64,000 nucleotides of DNA from Streptomyces malaysiense. GTDB lineage: Bacteria > Actinomycetota > Actinomycetes > Streptomycetales > Streptomycetaceae. The DNA is taken from assembly GCF_000980885.2 (NCBI RefSeq), contig NZ_LBDA02000056.1, forward strand, positions 158,590 through 222,589, written 5' to 3'. Every line of letters begins with the position of its first letter. Position 1 is the stretch's first letter. A program made the translations under genes and the position numbers. The notes beneath the pieces were generated by a model. That model had not been told where the DNA came from. It saw only the letters and a list, made by a program, of their open reading frames with translations, and searched no databases. Below are positions 43,533 through 52,277 of this stretch, piece by piece.

Positions 43533-44753
43533 TCAGCCTGAGGTGACGAGGGGCAGCCGGGTGAAGGCCCGCAGACTGACGCTGTCCCGGCGCACCGGGC
43601 GCCGGGCGTGGGCCAGTCGGGGGAAGCGCGCCAGCAACTGCCGTACCACGGCGGCGCCTTCGACGCGGGCCAGGGCCGCGCCCAGGCAGTAGTGGGCGCC
43701 CGCGCTGAAGCTGAGCACCCGGATGTCGGGCCGCAGCACGTCGAAGGCGTCGGGGTCCGGATGCCGGGCGGGGTCGCGGCCCGCGGCGGCGAGCACGGTG
43801 GTGATGTTGCCGCCCTGGGGGATCGCGACGCCGCCCACGGTCAGCGGGCGGGTGGCGATCCGCTCCGTCATCCGCACCGGCGTGTCCCAGCGCAGGGACT
43901 CCTCGACGCCGTTGGGCACCAGGGCGGGGTCCTCGCGCAGCAGCGCCAGCTGGCCGGGATGGCTGAGCAGGGCGTGCACGGTCAGGCCGAGCAGGCTGGT
44001 GGTCGTCTCGAAGCCGGCCACGAAGACCAGCAGCAGCATGTCCAGGAGCTCGCTCTCACCGAGTCTGCCGTCGTCGGTCTCGCACACCGCGAGCAGCGCG
44101 GAGACCAGGTCGTCGGCGGGCCGGCGGCGGCGCAGGGCGACCAGCCGGGCGAAGTACCCGCGCAGGGCGGTCACGGCCTCGTCGGCACGCTTCCAGTCCT
44201 CGTCGGTGCGCACCGGCTCCAGCAGCCTGCTGGCGTCCTGCCCGTAGTGGTGGAAGCGGTCCTGGTCCGCGCGCGGGACCCCGATCAGGTCGCCGACGAC
44301 GGCCACCGGCAGCGGGTATCCCACCAGCTCCTGGAAGTCGGCCGCGCCGCCGTCGCGGGTGGCGTCCGCGAACCGGTCGAGGAGCTCCGCGGTGGTGTCC
44401 TCGATGCGCTCCGCGAGGACGGCGGCCCGGCGGGCGCTGAACCGGTCGGCGACCAGCCGCCGCAGCCGTACATGGTCGGTGCCGTTGGCGCGCAGCAGGG
44501 AGGAATAGAAGAACACGGCGGCCGGATGGTCCCGCCAGTCAGGCAACTCCGTTTCGCACCAGGTGAGATCGGGAGTGAGGCAGGACGGGTCGCTCAGGAC
44601 CTGCTGGCAGTCGGCGAACCGGGTGAGGAAGTAGGTGTCGAGCTCCTCGTGGTAATAGACGGGGGCGATACGGCGCAGTTCGGCCAGGGCCGGATAAGGG
44701 TCTTCCTTCCCCTCGGCCGTGAACATCGACGAAAGCAGTGTTTCCGAATCCAC
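43533..44753 (-). CDS. Cytochrome P450
   Basis: 406 aa. The heme ligand is C356 in FSAGAHYCLG, the ExxR motif is in VEESLRWD and the I-helix O2-binding region is FVAGFETTTS (the Thr triplet follows the acidic Glu). GTG at 44753 was preferred because GGAAAGG lies 7 nt upstream; an ATG seven codons earlier has no ribosome binding site. A bacterial soluble P450 of this kind hydroxylates or epoxidises a small molecule with separate ferredoxin partners. It is the first gene of the eight-gene acyl-amine operon. Confidence 0.9.
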   Translation of the reverse strand: MDSETLLSSMFTAEGKEDPYPALAELRRIAPVYYHEELDTYFLTRFADCQQVLSDPSCLTPDLTWCETELPDWRDHPAAVFFYSSLLRANGTDHVRLRRLVADRFSARRAAVLAERIEDTTAELLDRFADATRDGGAADFQELVGYPLPVAVVGDLIGVPRADQDRFHHYGQDASRLLEPVRTDEDWKRADEAVTALRGYFARLVALRRRRPADDLVSALLAVCETDDGRLGESELLDMLLLVFVAGFETTTSLLGLTVHALLSHPGQLALLREDPALVPNGVEESLRWDTPVRMTERIATRPLTVGGVAIPQGGNITTVLAAAGRDPARHPDPDAFDVLRPDIRVLSFSAGAHYCLGAALARVEGAAVVRQLLARFPRLAHARRPVRRDSVSLRAFTRLPLVTSG

Positions 44754-44900
44754 CGTTGCGGCCTTTCCGGCCATCCGGTCCGGGAGCGGAGTGGCACGTC
44801 GCCAGTATGTCCCTCAGCTGGTCCGGCGGCCATGCCGGTTAATTCTGCGGCCAATTATGATCCACCTCTGGCCGGATCGCACGAGAGGTGCGAAATATGC

Positions 44901-44944
44901 GCCCTCTTCACCACCCCGGGGTGCAACCGGGTGGTGAAGAGGGC
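44901..44944. promoter_or_regulatory. 16-bp perfect inverted repeat with a 12-bp spacer
   Basis: GCCCTCTTCACCACCC at 44901-44916 is repeated inverted at 44929-44944. It sits alone in a divergent promoter region, at least 145 bp from either gene, where a terminator has no obvious purpose. A large operator or a transcriptional insulator is possible. Confidence 0.5.
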
Positions 44945-45160
44945 GAATTTGGAAGTCATATAAGCGGGCTTTGTGTGCGGATAACCTGGGGGCTGTGAAC
45001 GGTGAATCGGGGCTTTGCCGTGTCCCCGGAGTTCACCCCTTGTTCGAGCCGAGCGTCAGCCCGTACGGCGAACTGCCGCTGGAGCGCGAGGCGGTCGCCG
45101 CCGTCCGGCGCCGTCCTCGTGCGTGGGCGATTTGTGCGGACATCCGGACCTGGCCGCGTG

Positions 45161-45178
45161 ACTATGTCTGGACAAAGT
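45161..45178. promoter_or_regulatory. Operator-like palindrome of the sugar ABC operon
   Basis: ACTATGTCTGGACAAAGT is an 18-bp near-palindrome (GTC-N2-GAC core) ending 2 bp before the -35 box. Its reverse complement agrees at 14 of 18 positions with a site at 52278-52295 in front of the dehydrogenase gene. The GTC-N2-GAC core is usual for GntR-type regulators, but none is encoded nearby. Confidence 0.55.
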
Positions 45179-45179
45179 A

Positions 45180-45208
45180 TTGACAGTGGCTCCGGTGGGG
45201 ACTTGTAT
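45180..45208 (+). promoter_or_regulatory. Promoter of the sugar ABC operon
   Basis: TTGACA (45180-45185) and TTGTAT (45203-45208) with a 17-bp spacer form a near-consensus sigma-70 promoter, about 50 bp upstream of the lipoprotein gene. Confidence 0.65.
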
Positions 45209-45265
45209 CGCGTCCCGACGCAACAGCGCTCTTCCCGTCGCACGCACAGTGAGGTGCAAAGAACG

Positions 45266-46285
45266 ATGGATCGCTCTTCTCGCTCGGGCTCGCGCACGTC
45301 GGTGCCGCTGGTGGCCGTGGTCGCCGCCGCGGCGCTCGCCCTCACGGGCTGCTCCAGCGGCCACGGCGGCAAGAAGGCCGAACAGGCCGAGGCGAACGCC
45401 GCCGCGGGCAAGGCGGACACCCCCCGGATGACCGTCGCCCTGGTCACGCACCAGGCGCCCGGCGACACCTTCTGGGACACCGTCCGCAAGGGTGCCGAGG
45501 CGGCCGCGGCCAAGGACAACATCAAACTCGTCTACTCGGCCGACCCGAACGCGGGAAACCAGGCGAACCTGGTGCAGAACGCGGTCGACCAGAAGGTCGA
45601 CGGCATCGCGGTCACCCTGGCCAAGCCGGACGCCCTCAAGAGCGTGCTCGCCAGGGCGGAGCGGGCGCACATCCCGGTGGTGGGCCTGAACTCCGGACTG
45701 GCCGACTGGAAGCGGCTCGGCCTGCTGGAGTTCTTCGGGCAGGACGAGAGCGTGGCGGGGGAGGCGTTCGGCAGGAAGCTGAACACGGCCGGCGCCGAAA
45801 AGGTCGTCTGTGTCGTCCACGAGCAGGGAAACGTCGGTCTCACCCAGCGCTGCGACGGACTGAGGAAGACCTTCGAGGGCACCACCGAGACGCTGTACGT
45901 CAACGGCGCCGACATGCCCTCCGTGCGGGCGACCATCACGGCGAAGCTGAAGCAGGACACCTCGATCGACACGGTCGTCACCCTCGGTGCTCCGTTCGCC
46001 GCCACCGCCGTGCGGTCGGTGGACGATGCGGGTAGCAAGGCCAAGGTGGCCACCTTCGATCTGAACAAGGACCTCGTGACGGCCGTGCGCGACGGGAGCG
46101 TCGAGTTCGCCGTGGACCAGCAGCCGTACCTCCAGGGCTATCTGGCGGTCGACGCGCTCTGGCTCTACAAGTACAACGGGAACTACAGCGGCGGCGGGGT
46201 GGCGCCGGTGCTCACCGGGCCGGCCTTCGTCGACAGGTCCGACGTCGGCGAGGTGGCCGGGTTCGCCGCGAAGGGGACCCGTTGA
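45266..46285 (+). CDS. Sugar/cyclitol ABC transporter substrate-binding lipoprotein
   Basis: 339 aa; the signal sequence ends in the lipobox LALTGCSS, so it is a membrane-anchored extracellular lipoprotein. The body is a periplasmic-binding-protein type I fold (Peripla_BP_4): VALVTHQAPGDTFWDTVRKGAEAAA, VDGIAVTLAKPDAL, IPVVGLNSG, VATFDLN and FAVDQQPYLQGY. The family binds sugars and inositol. Three downstream genes, starting within 4 bp or overlapping, complete the transporter and add an isomerase. Confidence 0.88.
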   Translation: MDRSSRSGSRTSVPLVAVVAAAALALTGCSSGHGGKKAEQAEANAAAGKADTPRMTVALVTHQAPGDTFWDTVRKGAEAAAAKDNIKLVYSADPNAGNQANLVQNAVDQKVDGIAVTLAKPDALKSVLARAERAHIPVVGLNSGLADWKRLGLLEFFGQDESVAGEAFGRKLNTAGAEKVVCVVHEQGNVGLTQRCDGLRKTFEGTTETLYVNGADMPSVRATITAKLKQDTSIDTVVTLGAPFAATAVRSVDDAGSKAKVATFDLNKDLVTAVRDGSVEFAVDQQPYLQGYLAVDALWLYKYNGNYSGGGVAPVLTGPAFVDRSDVGEVAGFAAKGTR

Positions 46286-47358
46286 TGAGCGGGGGCGGCC
46301 GGACCGTCGGCGCACCGCCGGCGCCCGCACCCGGGGCCGGCCCGCGGGACGGCCGAACGACCCGGCGGCCGCCCGCGCTGCGGCTGCTGGCCCGGCCCGA
46401 GGTGGGCGTCTTCCTCGGCGCCGTCGCCGTCCTCGTCTTCTTCCTGATCGCCGCGCCCGCGGTCCGCCAGGGCGGCTCGATGGCCACCGTCCTCTACCAG
46501 TCCTCCACCATCGGCATCATGGCGCTGCCCGTGGCGCTGCTGATGATCGGTGGCGAGTTCGACCTGTCCTGCGGCGTCGCCGTCATCACCTCGGCCCTCA
46601 CCGCGAGCATGCTCAGCTACCAGCTGACCCTGAACGTGTGGACCGGCGTGCTCGCCGCCCTGGCCGCCTCGCTCGCCGTCGGCGCCCTCAACGGCTGGAT
46701 GGTGGTGCGCACCGGACTGCCCAGCTTCCTGGTCACCCTCGGCACCTTTCTCATCCTCCAGGGCGTGAACCTGGCCGTCACCAAGCTGGTCACCGGCAAC
46801 GTCGCCACCGACGACGTCAGCGACATGGACGGCTTCGGCCAGGCGAAGAAGGTCTTCGCCTCCTCCTTCGACGTCGCCGGCGTCCAGGTGAGGATCACCG
46901 TGCTGTGGTGGCTGGTCTTCGCCGCCCTCGCCACCTGGGTGCTGCTGCGCACCAGGTACGGCAACTGGATCTTCGCCGTCGGCGGCGACCAGGACAGCGC
47001 CCGCGCGGTCGGTGTCCCGGTGCGGTTCACCAAGATCACCCTGTTCATGCTGGTCGGCCTCGGCGCCTGGTTCGTCGGCATGCACAACCTGTTCTCCTTC
47101 GACACCGTGCAGTCCGGCGAGGGCGTCGGCAACGAGCTGATCTACATCGCCGCGGCCGTCATCGGCGGCTGCCTGCTCACCGGCGGCTACGGCAGCGCGA
47201 TCGGTTCCCTGTTCGGCGCCTTCATGTTCGGCATGGTCAACCAGGGCATCGTGTACGCGGGCTGGAACCCCGACTGGTTCAAGGCGTTCCTCGGCGTGAT
47301 GCTGCTCGGCGCCGTCCTGATCAATCTGTGGGTACGGCGTACGGCGACCCGGAGGTAA
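46285..47358 (+). CDS. Sugar/cyclitol ABC transporter permease
   Basis: 357 aa with about nine or ten membrane segments after a 35-residue Pro/Gly-rich tail. GEFDLSCG and VLWWLVFAALATWVLLRTRYG (RbsC-type signatures) and FAVGGDQDSARAVGVPV mark the ribose/inositol branch (BPD_transp_2). The ATG shares a base with the stop of the lipoprotein gene. It forms the channel driven by the next ATPase. Confidence 0.87.
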   Translation: MSGGGRTVGAPPAPAPGAGPRDGRTTRRPPALRLLARPEVGVFLGAVAVLVFFLIAAPAVRQGGSMATVLYQSSTIGIMALPVALLMIGGEFDLSCGVAVITSALTASMLSYQLTLNVWTGVLAALAASLAVGALNGWMVVRTGLPSFLVTLGTFLILQGVNLAVTKLVTGNVATDDVSDMDGFGQAKKVFASSFDVAGVQVRITVLWWLVFAALATWVLLRTRYGNWIFAVGGDQDSARAVGVPVRFTKITLFMLVGLGAWFVGMHNLFSFDTVQSGEGVGNELIYIAAAVIGGCLLTGGYGSAIGSLFGAFMFGMVNQGIVYAGWNPDWFKAFLGVMLLGAVLINLWVRRTATRR

Positions 47359-47361
47359 CCC

Positions 47362-48258
47362 ATGAACCACGACGGAACGGGCATCCCCGGCGTCGCCCTC
47401 CCCGGCGCCCCCGCCCCGAAGGACACCCCCCTGGTCGAACTGCGCCGGGCGGGCAAGTCGTACGGCAACGTCCGCGCCCTGTACGGCGTCGACCTCGTCG
47501 TGCGGGCCGGCCGGGTGACCTGTGTGCTGGGCGACAACGGCGCCGGCAAGTCCACCCTCATCAAGATCATCTCCGGGCTGCACCGGCACACCGAGGGCGA
47601 CTTCCTGGTCGACGGCCGCCCGGTGCGCTTCGGCACCCCGCGCGACGCCCTCGACCAGGGCATCGCCGCCGTCTACCAGGACCTCGCCACCGTCCCGCTG
47701 ATGCCGGTGTGGCGCAACTTCTTCCTCGGCTCCGAGCTGACCCGGGGCCGCCGGCCGCTGCGCCGCCTGGACATCCCCCGCATGAAGGAGACCGCCGACC
47801 GGGAACTGCGCCGCATGGGCATCGTCCTGGACGACCTGGAGCAGCCCGTCGGCACCCTCTCCGGCGGCCAGCGCCAGTGCGTGGCCATCGCCCGCGCCGT
47901 CCACTTCGGCGCCCGCGTCCTCATCCTGGACGAACCCACCGCCGCGCTCGGCGTCAAACAGTCCGGCGTGGTGCTCAAGTACATCGCCGCCGCCCGCGAG
48001 CGCGGCCTCGGAGTCGTCTTCATCACCCACAACCCCCACCACGCCTACATGGTCGGCGACCACTTCAGCGTGCTGCGCCTCGGCACCCTGGAGCTGTCCG
48101 CCGAACGCTGCGACACCACTCTCGACCAGCTGACCGACCACATGGCCGGCGGCGCCGAACTCGCCACGCTCAAGCACGAGTTGTCGCAGGTGCACGGTGT
48201 GGACCTCGACGCGGTGCCCGAGGGCCTCGGCGACACCTTCCCCGAAGGGACCACCTGA
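47362..48258 (+). CDS. Sugar/cyclitol ABC transporter ATPase (single domain)
   Basis: 298 aa. Walker A is GDNGAGKST, the Q-loop is VYQDLATV, the signature LSGGQRQCVAIA and Walker B VLILDEPT with the switch His in ITHN. Most ribose-type importers have a duplicated 500-residue ATPase; here there is one domain of normal size. Its C terminus extends about 45 residues beyond the core. The start lies 3 bp after the permease stop. Confidence 0.87.
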   Translation: MNHDGTGIPGVALPGAPAPKDTPLVELRRAGKSYGNVRALYGVDLVVRAGRVTCVLGDNGAGKSTLIKIISGLHRHTEGDFLVDGRPVRFGTPRDALDQGIAAVYQDLATVPLMPVWRNFFLGSELTRGRRPLRRLDIPRMKETADRELRRMGIVLDDLEQPVGTLSGGQRQCVAIARAVHFGARVLILDEPTAALGVKQSGVVLKYIAAARERGLGVVFITHNPHHAYMVGDHFSVLRLGTLELSAERCDTTLDQLTDHMAGGAELATLKHELSQVHGVDLDAVPEGLGDTFPEGTT

Positions 48259-48260
48259 TC

Positions 48261-49163
48261 ATGCCGCACGACCTCGACCGCATCCGGGTCGGCTCCGCCC
48301 CCGACTCCTGGGGCGTCTGGTTCCCCGACGACCCGCGGCAGGTGCCCTGGGAGCGCTTCCTGGACGAGGTCGCCGAGGCCGGTTACGCCTGGATCGAACT
48401 CGGCCCCTACGGCTACCTCCCCACCGACCCCGCCCGGCTCACCGAGGAGGTGGCCCGCCGCGGCCTCAAGGTCTCGGCGGGAACGGTCTTCACCGGCCTG
48501 CACCGCGGCCCCGGCGTCTGGGCGGACACCTGGGCCCACGTCTCCCGGGTCGCCTCGCTCACCCGGGCGACGGGCGCGCGGCACCTCGTGGTGATCCCGT
48601 CCTTCTGGCGCGACGACAGGACCGCCGAGATCCTGGAGCCCGCCGAGCTGACCACCGGGCAGTGGGGGCACCTCGCGCGGGGCATGGAGCGGCTGGGCCG
48701 CCAGGTGAAGGAGACGTACGGACTCGACATCGTCGTCCACCCGCACGCCGACACCCACATCGACACCGAGGCCCATGTCGAACGCTTCCTCGACGCGACC
48801 GACTCCGCCTCGGTCGGCCTCTGCCTGGACACCGGCCACTACGCCTACTGCGGCGGCGACAGCGTCAGGCTGATCGAGACGTACGGCGAGCGCATCGGCT
48901 ATCTGCACCTCAAGCAGGTCGACCCGGTCGTTCTCGCCGAGGTCGTCGCGCGGGAACTGCCGTTCGGTCCCGCCGTGGCGCGCGGCGTGTTCAGCGAACC
49001 GCCGCACGGTGTACCGGAGTTGCGGCCGGTACTGGAGGCGGCGCAGAAGCTGGGTGTCGATCTCTTCGCCATCGTGGAACAGGACATGTACCCTTGCGCG
49101 CCGGACAAGCCGCTGCCGATCGCGGAGCGGACGCGAAGGTTTCTGCGGTCCTGCGGGGCATGA
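48261..49163 (+). CDS. TIM-barrel sugar isomerase/dehydratase, IolE/IolH-like
   Basis: 300 aa. VGSAPDSWGVWFPDD, YAWIELGPYGYLPTD and GLKVSAGTVFTGLH are close to the inosose dehydratase (IolE) N terminus. VVHPHADTHI, LCLDTGHYAY and YLHLKQVDP supply the metal-binding His, Asp and Glu-type ligands of the xylose-isomerase-like barrel. It probably acts on an inosose or another keto-sugar imported by the transporter just upstream. It starts 2 bp after the ATPase stop. Confidence 0.8.
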   Translation: MPHDLDRIRVGSAPDSWGVWFPDDPRQVPWERFLDEVAEAGYAWIELGPYGYLPTDPARLTEEVARRGLKVSAGTVFTGLHRGPGVWADTWAHVSRVASLTRATGARHLVVIPSFWRDDRTAEILEPAELTTGQWGHLARGMERLGRQVKETYGLDIVVHPHADTHIDTEAHVERFLDATDSASVGLCLDTGHYAYCGGDSVRLIETYGERIGYLHLKQVDPVVLAEVVARELPFGPAVARGVFSEPPHGVPELRPVLEAAQKLGVDLFAIVEQDMYPCAPDKPLPIAERTRRFLRSCGA

Positions 49164-49166
49164 GGG

Positions 49167-49652
49167 GTGACAGACGTGGCCGGGACCGAGCGGCTGCCGG
49201 ACCAGACCGGCGTCCCACCCGAACGCCTGCGCGAAGTGCAGGGGTTCCTCGACCGCCTCACCAAGTGGGCCGCGACCCGCGAGGACATCGTCGGCCTCCT
49301 CCTCGTCGGCTCCTACGCGCGCGGCGCCGCGCGCGTGGACTCCGACGTGGACGTCGTACTGCTGACGACCGATCCGGCGCCGTACCTCGCCGATGCCGCG
49401 GCCCCGTGGGCCGGCCGGGCCGGCGGACTCGGCCTCGGCGACCTGGTCCGCACCCGCGCCTGGGGCCCCGTCACCGAGCGGCGCTACACCCTGGCCCCGG
49501 GTCTGGAGGTCGAGTTCGGCATCGGCGGCCCGCGGTGGGCGCGGACCGATCCCGTCGACCCCGGCACCCGTCGTGTCGTCGCCGACGGCGCGCTCACGCT
49601 GTACGACCCCTCGCGCATCCTCGCCGGGCTGGTCCGGCACTGCCGGCCCTGA
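49167..49652 (+). CDS. Nucleotidyltransferase-fold protein
   Basis: 161 aa. The GS-(x)10-DxD signature of the nucleotidyltransferase fold is GSYARGAARVDSDVDVVLL near residue 49. It resembles small aminoglycoside-type or MNT antitoxin-like nucleotidyltransferases. No helix-turn-helix or toxin partner is adjacent. It starts 4 bp after the isomerase gene and may be part of that operon, but a functional link to sugar metabolism is not obvious. Confidence 0.72.
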   Translation: MTDVAGTERLPDQTGVPPERLREVQGFLDRLTKWAATREDIVGLLLVGSYARGAARVDSDVDVVLLTTDPAPYLADAAAPWAGRAGGLGLGDLVRTRAWGPVTERRYTLAPGLEVEFGIGGPRWARTDPVDPGTRRVVADGALTLYDPSRILAGLVRHCRP

Positions 49653-49781
49653 CCCCACCGGGCCGGGCGGCGTTCCTGCGCAACCCTGACGGATTCAGGC
49701 CAGGCGCGGCCGGGAACCAACGGGAGGCACGCGGGCGTTGTGGAGATGAACGGGGGCGCCCGCGCAGACGGGAGGACAAGG

Positions 49782-49976
49782 ATGACGGACCGTACGGAAA
49801 TCCGGAAGACGGAGCAGGACACCGCCGAGGCGGCGGCCCGGCGCCGGGAGCGCTTCGGCACCCTGCCCGAGCGGATACGTCCCGAGGACACGGTCGAGAC
49901 CAGCCCGGCGACCCTGCCGGACCCGGCCCGCGACCGGTACCACGCGGACGAGTGGCTGGTGCGGTACTGCGGCTGA
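49782..49976 (+). CDS. Small conserved-looking hypothetical protein
   Basis: 64 aa. The ATG at 49782 has GGAGGACAAGG immediately upstream, a very good ribosome binding site. The protein is charged, without a membrane segment or cysteines that could bind metal except near the end (RYCG). No family was recognised. Downstream it is convergent with the Gfo/Idh/MocA gene, 23 bp away. The strong start signal supports a real gene. Confidence 0.55.
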   Translation: MTDRTEIRKTEQDTAEAAARRRERFGTLPERIRPEDTVETSPATLPDPARDRYHADEWLVRYCG

Positions 49977-49999
49977 CGAAGGTCCCGGTACCGCGCCCG

Positions 50000-51004
50000 T
50001 CAGGCCTGCCGCACCTCCGCGACCGCCACCGGGCGGTGCTCGGCGCGGGAGAGCGTGCAGGCCTCGGCGATCCAGCCCGCCTCCAGGGCGTCCTCGACGG
50101 TGCACGGGGACGGCCTGGTGTCGGCCACCACCTCGGTGAAGGCGGTGAGTTCGGCCCGGTAGGCGTCGGCGAAGCGGTCCATGAAGAAGGTGTGCGGGGT
50201 GCCGGACGGGAAGACGGCCCCGGGCTCGGCCGAGCGCAGCGGCAACTGGTCGTCCAGGCCCACGGCGAGGGCGTCGGCGAAGCCGTGCAGCTCCATGCGG
50301 ACGTCGTAACCCCGCCCGTTGTGGCGGGAGTTGGACACCATCGCGATCGTGCCGTCGTCCAGGGTGAGGACCGCGCCCGTGGTGTCGGCGTCGCCGGCCC
50401 GTGCGATGTGGCCGGCGCCCCGGTTGCCGCCGACCGCGTACACCTCGGCGACCTCGCGCCCCGTCACCCACCGGATGATGTCGAAGTCGTGCACCGAGCA
50501 GTCCCGGAAGATGCCACCGGAGGCGGCGACGTACGCGGCCGGAGGCGGCGCGGGATCCAGCGTCGTACAGCGCACGGTGTGCAGCGCCCCCAGTTCGCCC
50601 GAGCGTACGGCTGCCCGCGCGGCGGCGAAGCCCGCGTCGAAGCGGCGGTTGTAGCCGATCTGGATCGGCACCCCGCTGCCGCGCACACTGTCGCGCACCG
50701 CCACGCCCTCCGCCATGGTGCGGGCCACCGGCTTCTCGCAGAAGACCGGGACACCCGCCGCCACACCGGCCCGGATCAGCGCGGGATGGGCGTCCGTGGC
50801 CGCCGCCACGACCATGGCGTCCACCCCGGCGGCCAGCAGCGCCCCCGGCGACTTTGCGAGCCGTGCCCCGAACCGCTCGGCGGCGGCCTTCGCGGCCTCC
50901 GCGAACGGATCGGCGAACACGAGCGATTCGACCACGTCGAGCCCGGAGAGGGTCTCGGCGTGGAAGACGCCGATGCGGCCGAGGCCGAGGATTCCGATAC
51001 GCAT
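50000..51004 (-). CDS. Gfo/Idh/MocA family dehydrogenase (inositol 2-dehydrogenase-like)
   Basis: 334 aa. The NAD-binding Rossmann motif is GILGLGRIG near residue 4; the catalytic Lys lies in VFCEKPVA and the His/Asp pair in CSVHDFDI. IQIGYNRRFDAGF matches IolG-type myo-inositol 2-dehydrogenases. It likely oxidises a cyclitol or sugar taken up by the ABC transporter at 45-48 kb. The ATG follows AGGAG. The second dehydrogenase gene lies 68 bp upstream on the same strand. Confidence 0.84.
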   Translation of the reverse strand: MRIGILGLGRIGVFHAETLSGLDVVESLVFADPFAEAAKAAAERFGARLAKSPGALLAAGVDAMVVAAATDAHPALIRAGVAAGVPVFCEKPVARTMAEGVAVRDSVRGSGVPIQIGYNRRFDAGFAAARAAVRSGELGALHTVRCTTLDPAPPPAAYVAASGGIFRDCSVHDFDIIRWVTGREVAEVYAVGGNRGAGHIARAGDADTTGAVLTLDDGTIAMVSNSRHNGRGYDVRMELHGFADALAVGLDDQLPLRSAEPGAVFPSGTPHTFFMDRFADAYRAELTAFTEVVADTRPSPCTVEDALEAGWIAEACTLSRAEHRPVAVAEVRQA

Positions 51005-51072
51005 GACCGTTGCCGCTCCTGAGGGGTTCGTACGAAAGGGGACGGGACGCCGGGAGGTGCCGTACGGCCCGC

Positions 51073-52221
51073 CTACACATCGACCCAGTTGCCGGTGGCG
51101 GCGGACTCGGCCATCGCGTCCAGGACGACCGCGCCGCGCACCGCGTCCGTGAGCGTCGCGCCGTACGGCGTGCCTTCTGCGATCGAGCGCAGGAACCGGT
51201 GTGCCTCGATGACCTTCAGGTCGTCGTAGCCCATCGCGTTGGCCGCGCCCGGCTGGAACGCGGCGAACTCCCCGTCGCCCGGTCCGGCGTACACCGTGCT
51301 CACCGGCTGGTCCCGGAAGGCGGTGCCCCGGCTGACCGCCAGTTCGTTCATCCGCCGGAAGTCCCAGATCACCGCGCCGGCGGTGCCGTGCACCTCGAAG
51401 CCGTAGGCGTTCTGCTCGCCGACCGAGACCCGGCAGGCCTCCAGGACACCCCGCGCGCCGCAGGCGAAGCGCAGCAGGCAGCCGACGTAGTCCTCGTTCT
51501 CCACGGGTCCGCGCTCGCCGCCGTCGGTGAGGGTGTGACCGGCGGTGGCGCCGGCCGGGCGGGCGCGCTCGGGAACGAAGACCGTGGTGTCGGCGATCAG
51601 CGCGGTGATGTCGCCGAGCAGGAAACGGGCCAGGTCGGCGCCGTGCGACGCGAGGTCGCCGAGCACCCCGCTGCCGCCGCGTTCCCGCTCGTAGCGCCAG
51701 GTCAGCGCGGAGTCGGGATGGGCGGCGTAGTCGCTGAACAGCCGGATGCGCACATGGGTGACGGCACCGATCTCGCCCGCCGCGATCAGATCCCGGGCGG
51801 TCTCCACGGCCGGCGCGTTTCGGTAGTTGAAACCGACCGTGCCCTGCACACCGGCCCGTGCGGCGGCGTCCGCGACCGCGCGGGCGTCCCCGGCGGACAG
51901 CCCCACCGGCTTCTCGATCCACAGGTGCTTGCCGGCCTCGGCCATCGCCACCCCGATCCGGCGGTGCAGGAAGTTCGGCGCGGTGACGCTGACCGCCCGC
52001 ACCCGGGCGTCGGCGGCCACCTCCCGCCAGTCGCGGGTCGCGGTGGCGAAGCCGAACTGCCCGGCGGCCTCCTCGGCCCGGCCCGGCACCTCGTCGGCGA
52101 CCGCGATCAGCCGCGGCCGCAGCGGAAGCCGGGGGTAGTGATGGGGGAGACGGGCGTACGCCCGGGTGTGCACCCGGCCCATCCAGCCGAACCCGACGAC
52201 GGCGACACCCAGTTCCTCCAC
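51073..52221 (-). CDS. Gfo/Idh/MocA family oxidoreductase, second copy
   Basis: 382 aa from GTG. The Rossmann motif is VVGFGWMG near residue 8, the EKP motif is WIEKPVGLS, and DLASHGADLARF holds the catalytic His/Asp pair. Longer than the first copy by a C-terminal insert. Members dehydrogenate or epimerise sugars and cyclitols with NAD(P). It precedes the IolG-like gene and has its own promoter-operator region at 52278-52306, which resembles that of the ABC operon. Confidence 0.84.
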   Translation of the reverse strand: MEELGVAVVGFGWMGRVHTRAYARLPHHYPRLPLRPRLIAVADEVPGRAEEAAGQFGFATATRDWREVAADARVRAVSVTAPNFLHRRIGVAMAEAGKHLWIEKPVGLSAGDARAVADAAARAGVQGTVGFNYRNAPAVETARDLIAAGEIGAVTHVRIRLFSDYAAHPDSALTWRYERERGGSGVLGDLASHGADLARFLLGDITALIADTTVFVPERARPAGATAGHTLTDGGERGPVENEDYVGCLLRFACGARGVLEACRVSVGEQNAYGFEVHGTAGAVIWDFRRMNELAVSRGTAFRDQPVSTVYAGPGDGEFAAFQPGAANAMGYDDLKVIEAHRFLRSIAEGTPYGATLTDAVRGAVVLDAMAESAATGNWVDV

Positions 52222-52277
52222 CCTGCCCGCCTCTCCGCGTCAGCGCCGCGGAGCCGGCCCATCACCCCGCCCGGCCA

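Larger units (their letters stand above)
44754..45265. other. Divergent intergenic region between the P450 operon and the sugar ABC operon
   Basis: This gene-free stretch of about 500 bp includes AT-rich patches near 44840-44870, the long inverted repeat at 44901-44944, and the operator and promoter of the ABC operon at 45161-45208. It must also contain the promoter of the P450 operon, which I could not pinpoint. No small ORF with a credible start was found. Confidence 0.6.

Noticed and set aside
49167..49652. Toxin-antitoxin pair (MNT/HEPN)
   Set aside because: The nucleotidyltransferase has no HEPN partner; the neighbouring small ORF begins 129 bp later and shows no HEPN motif.
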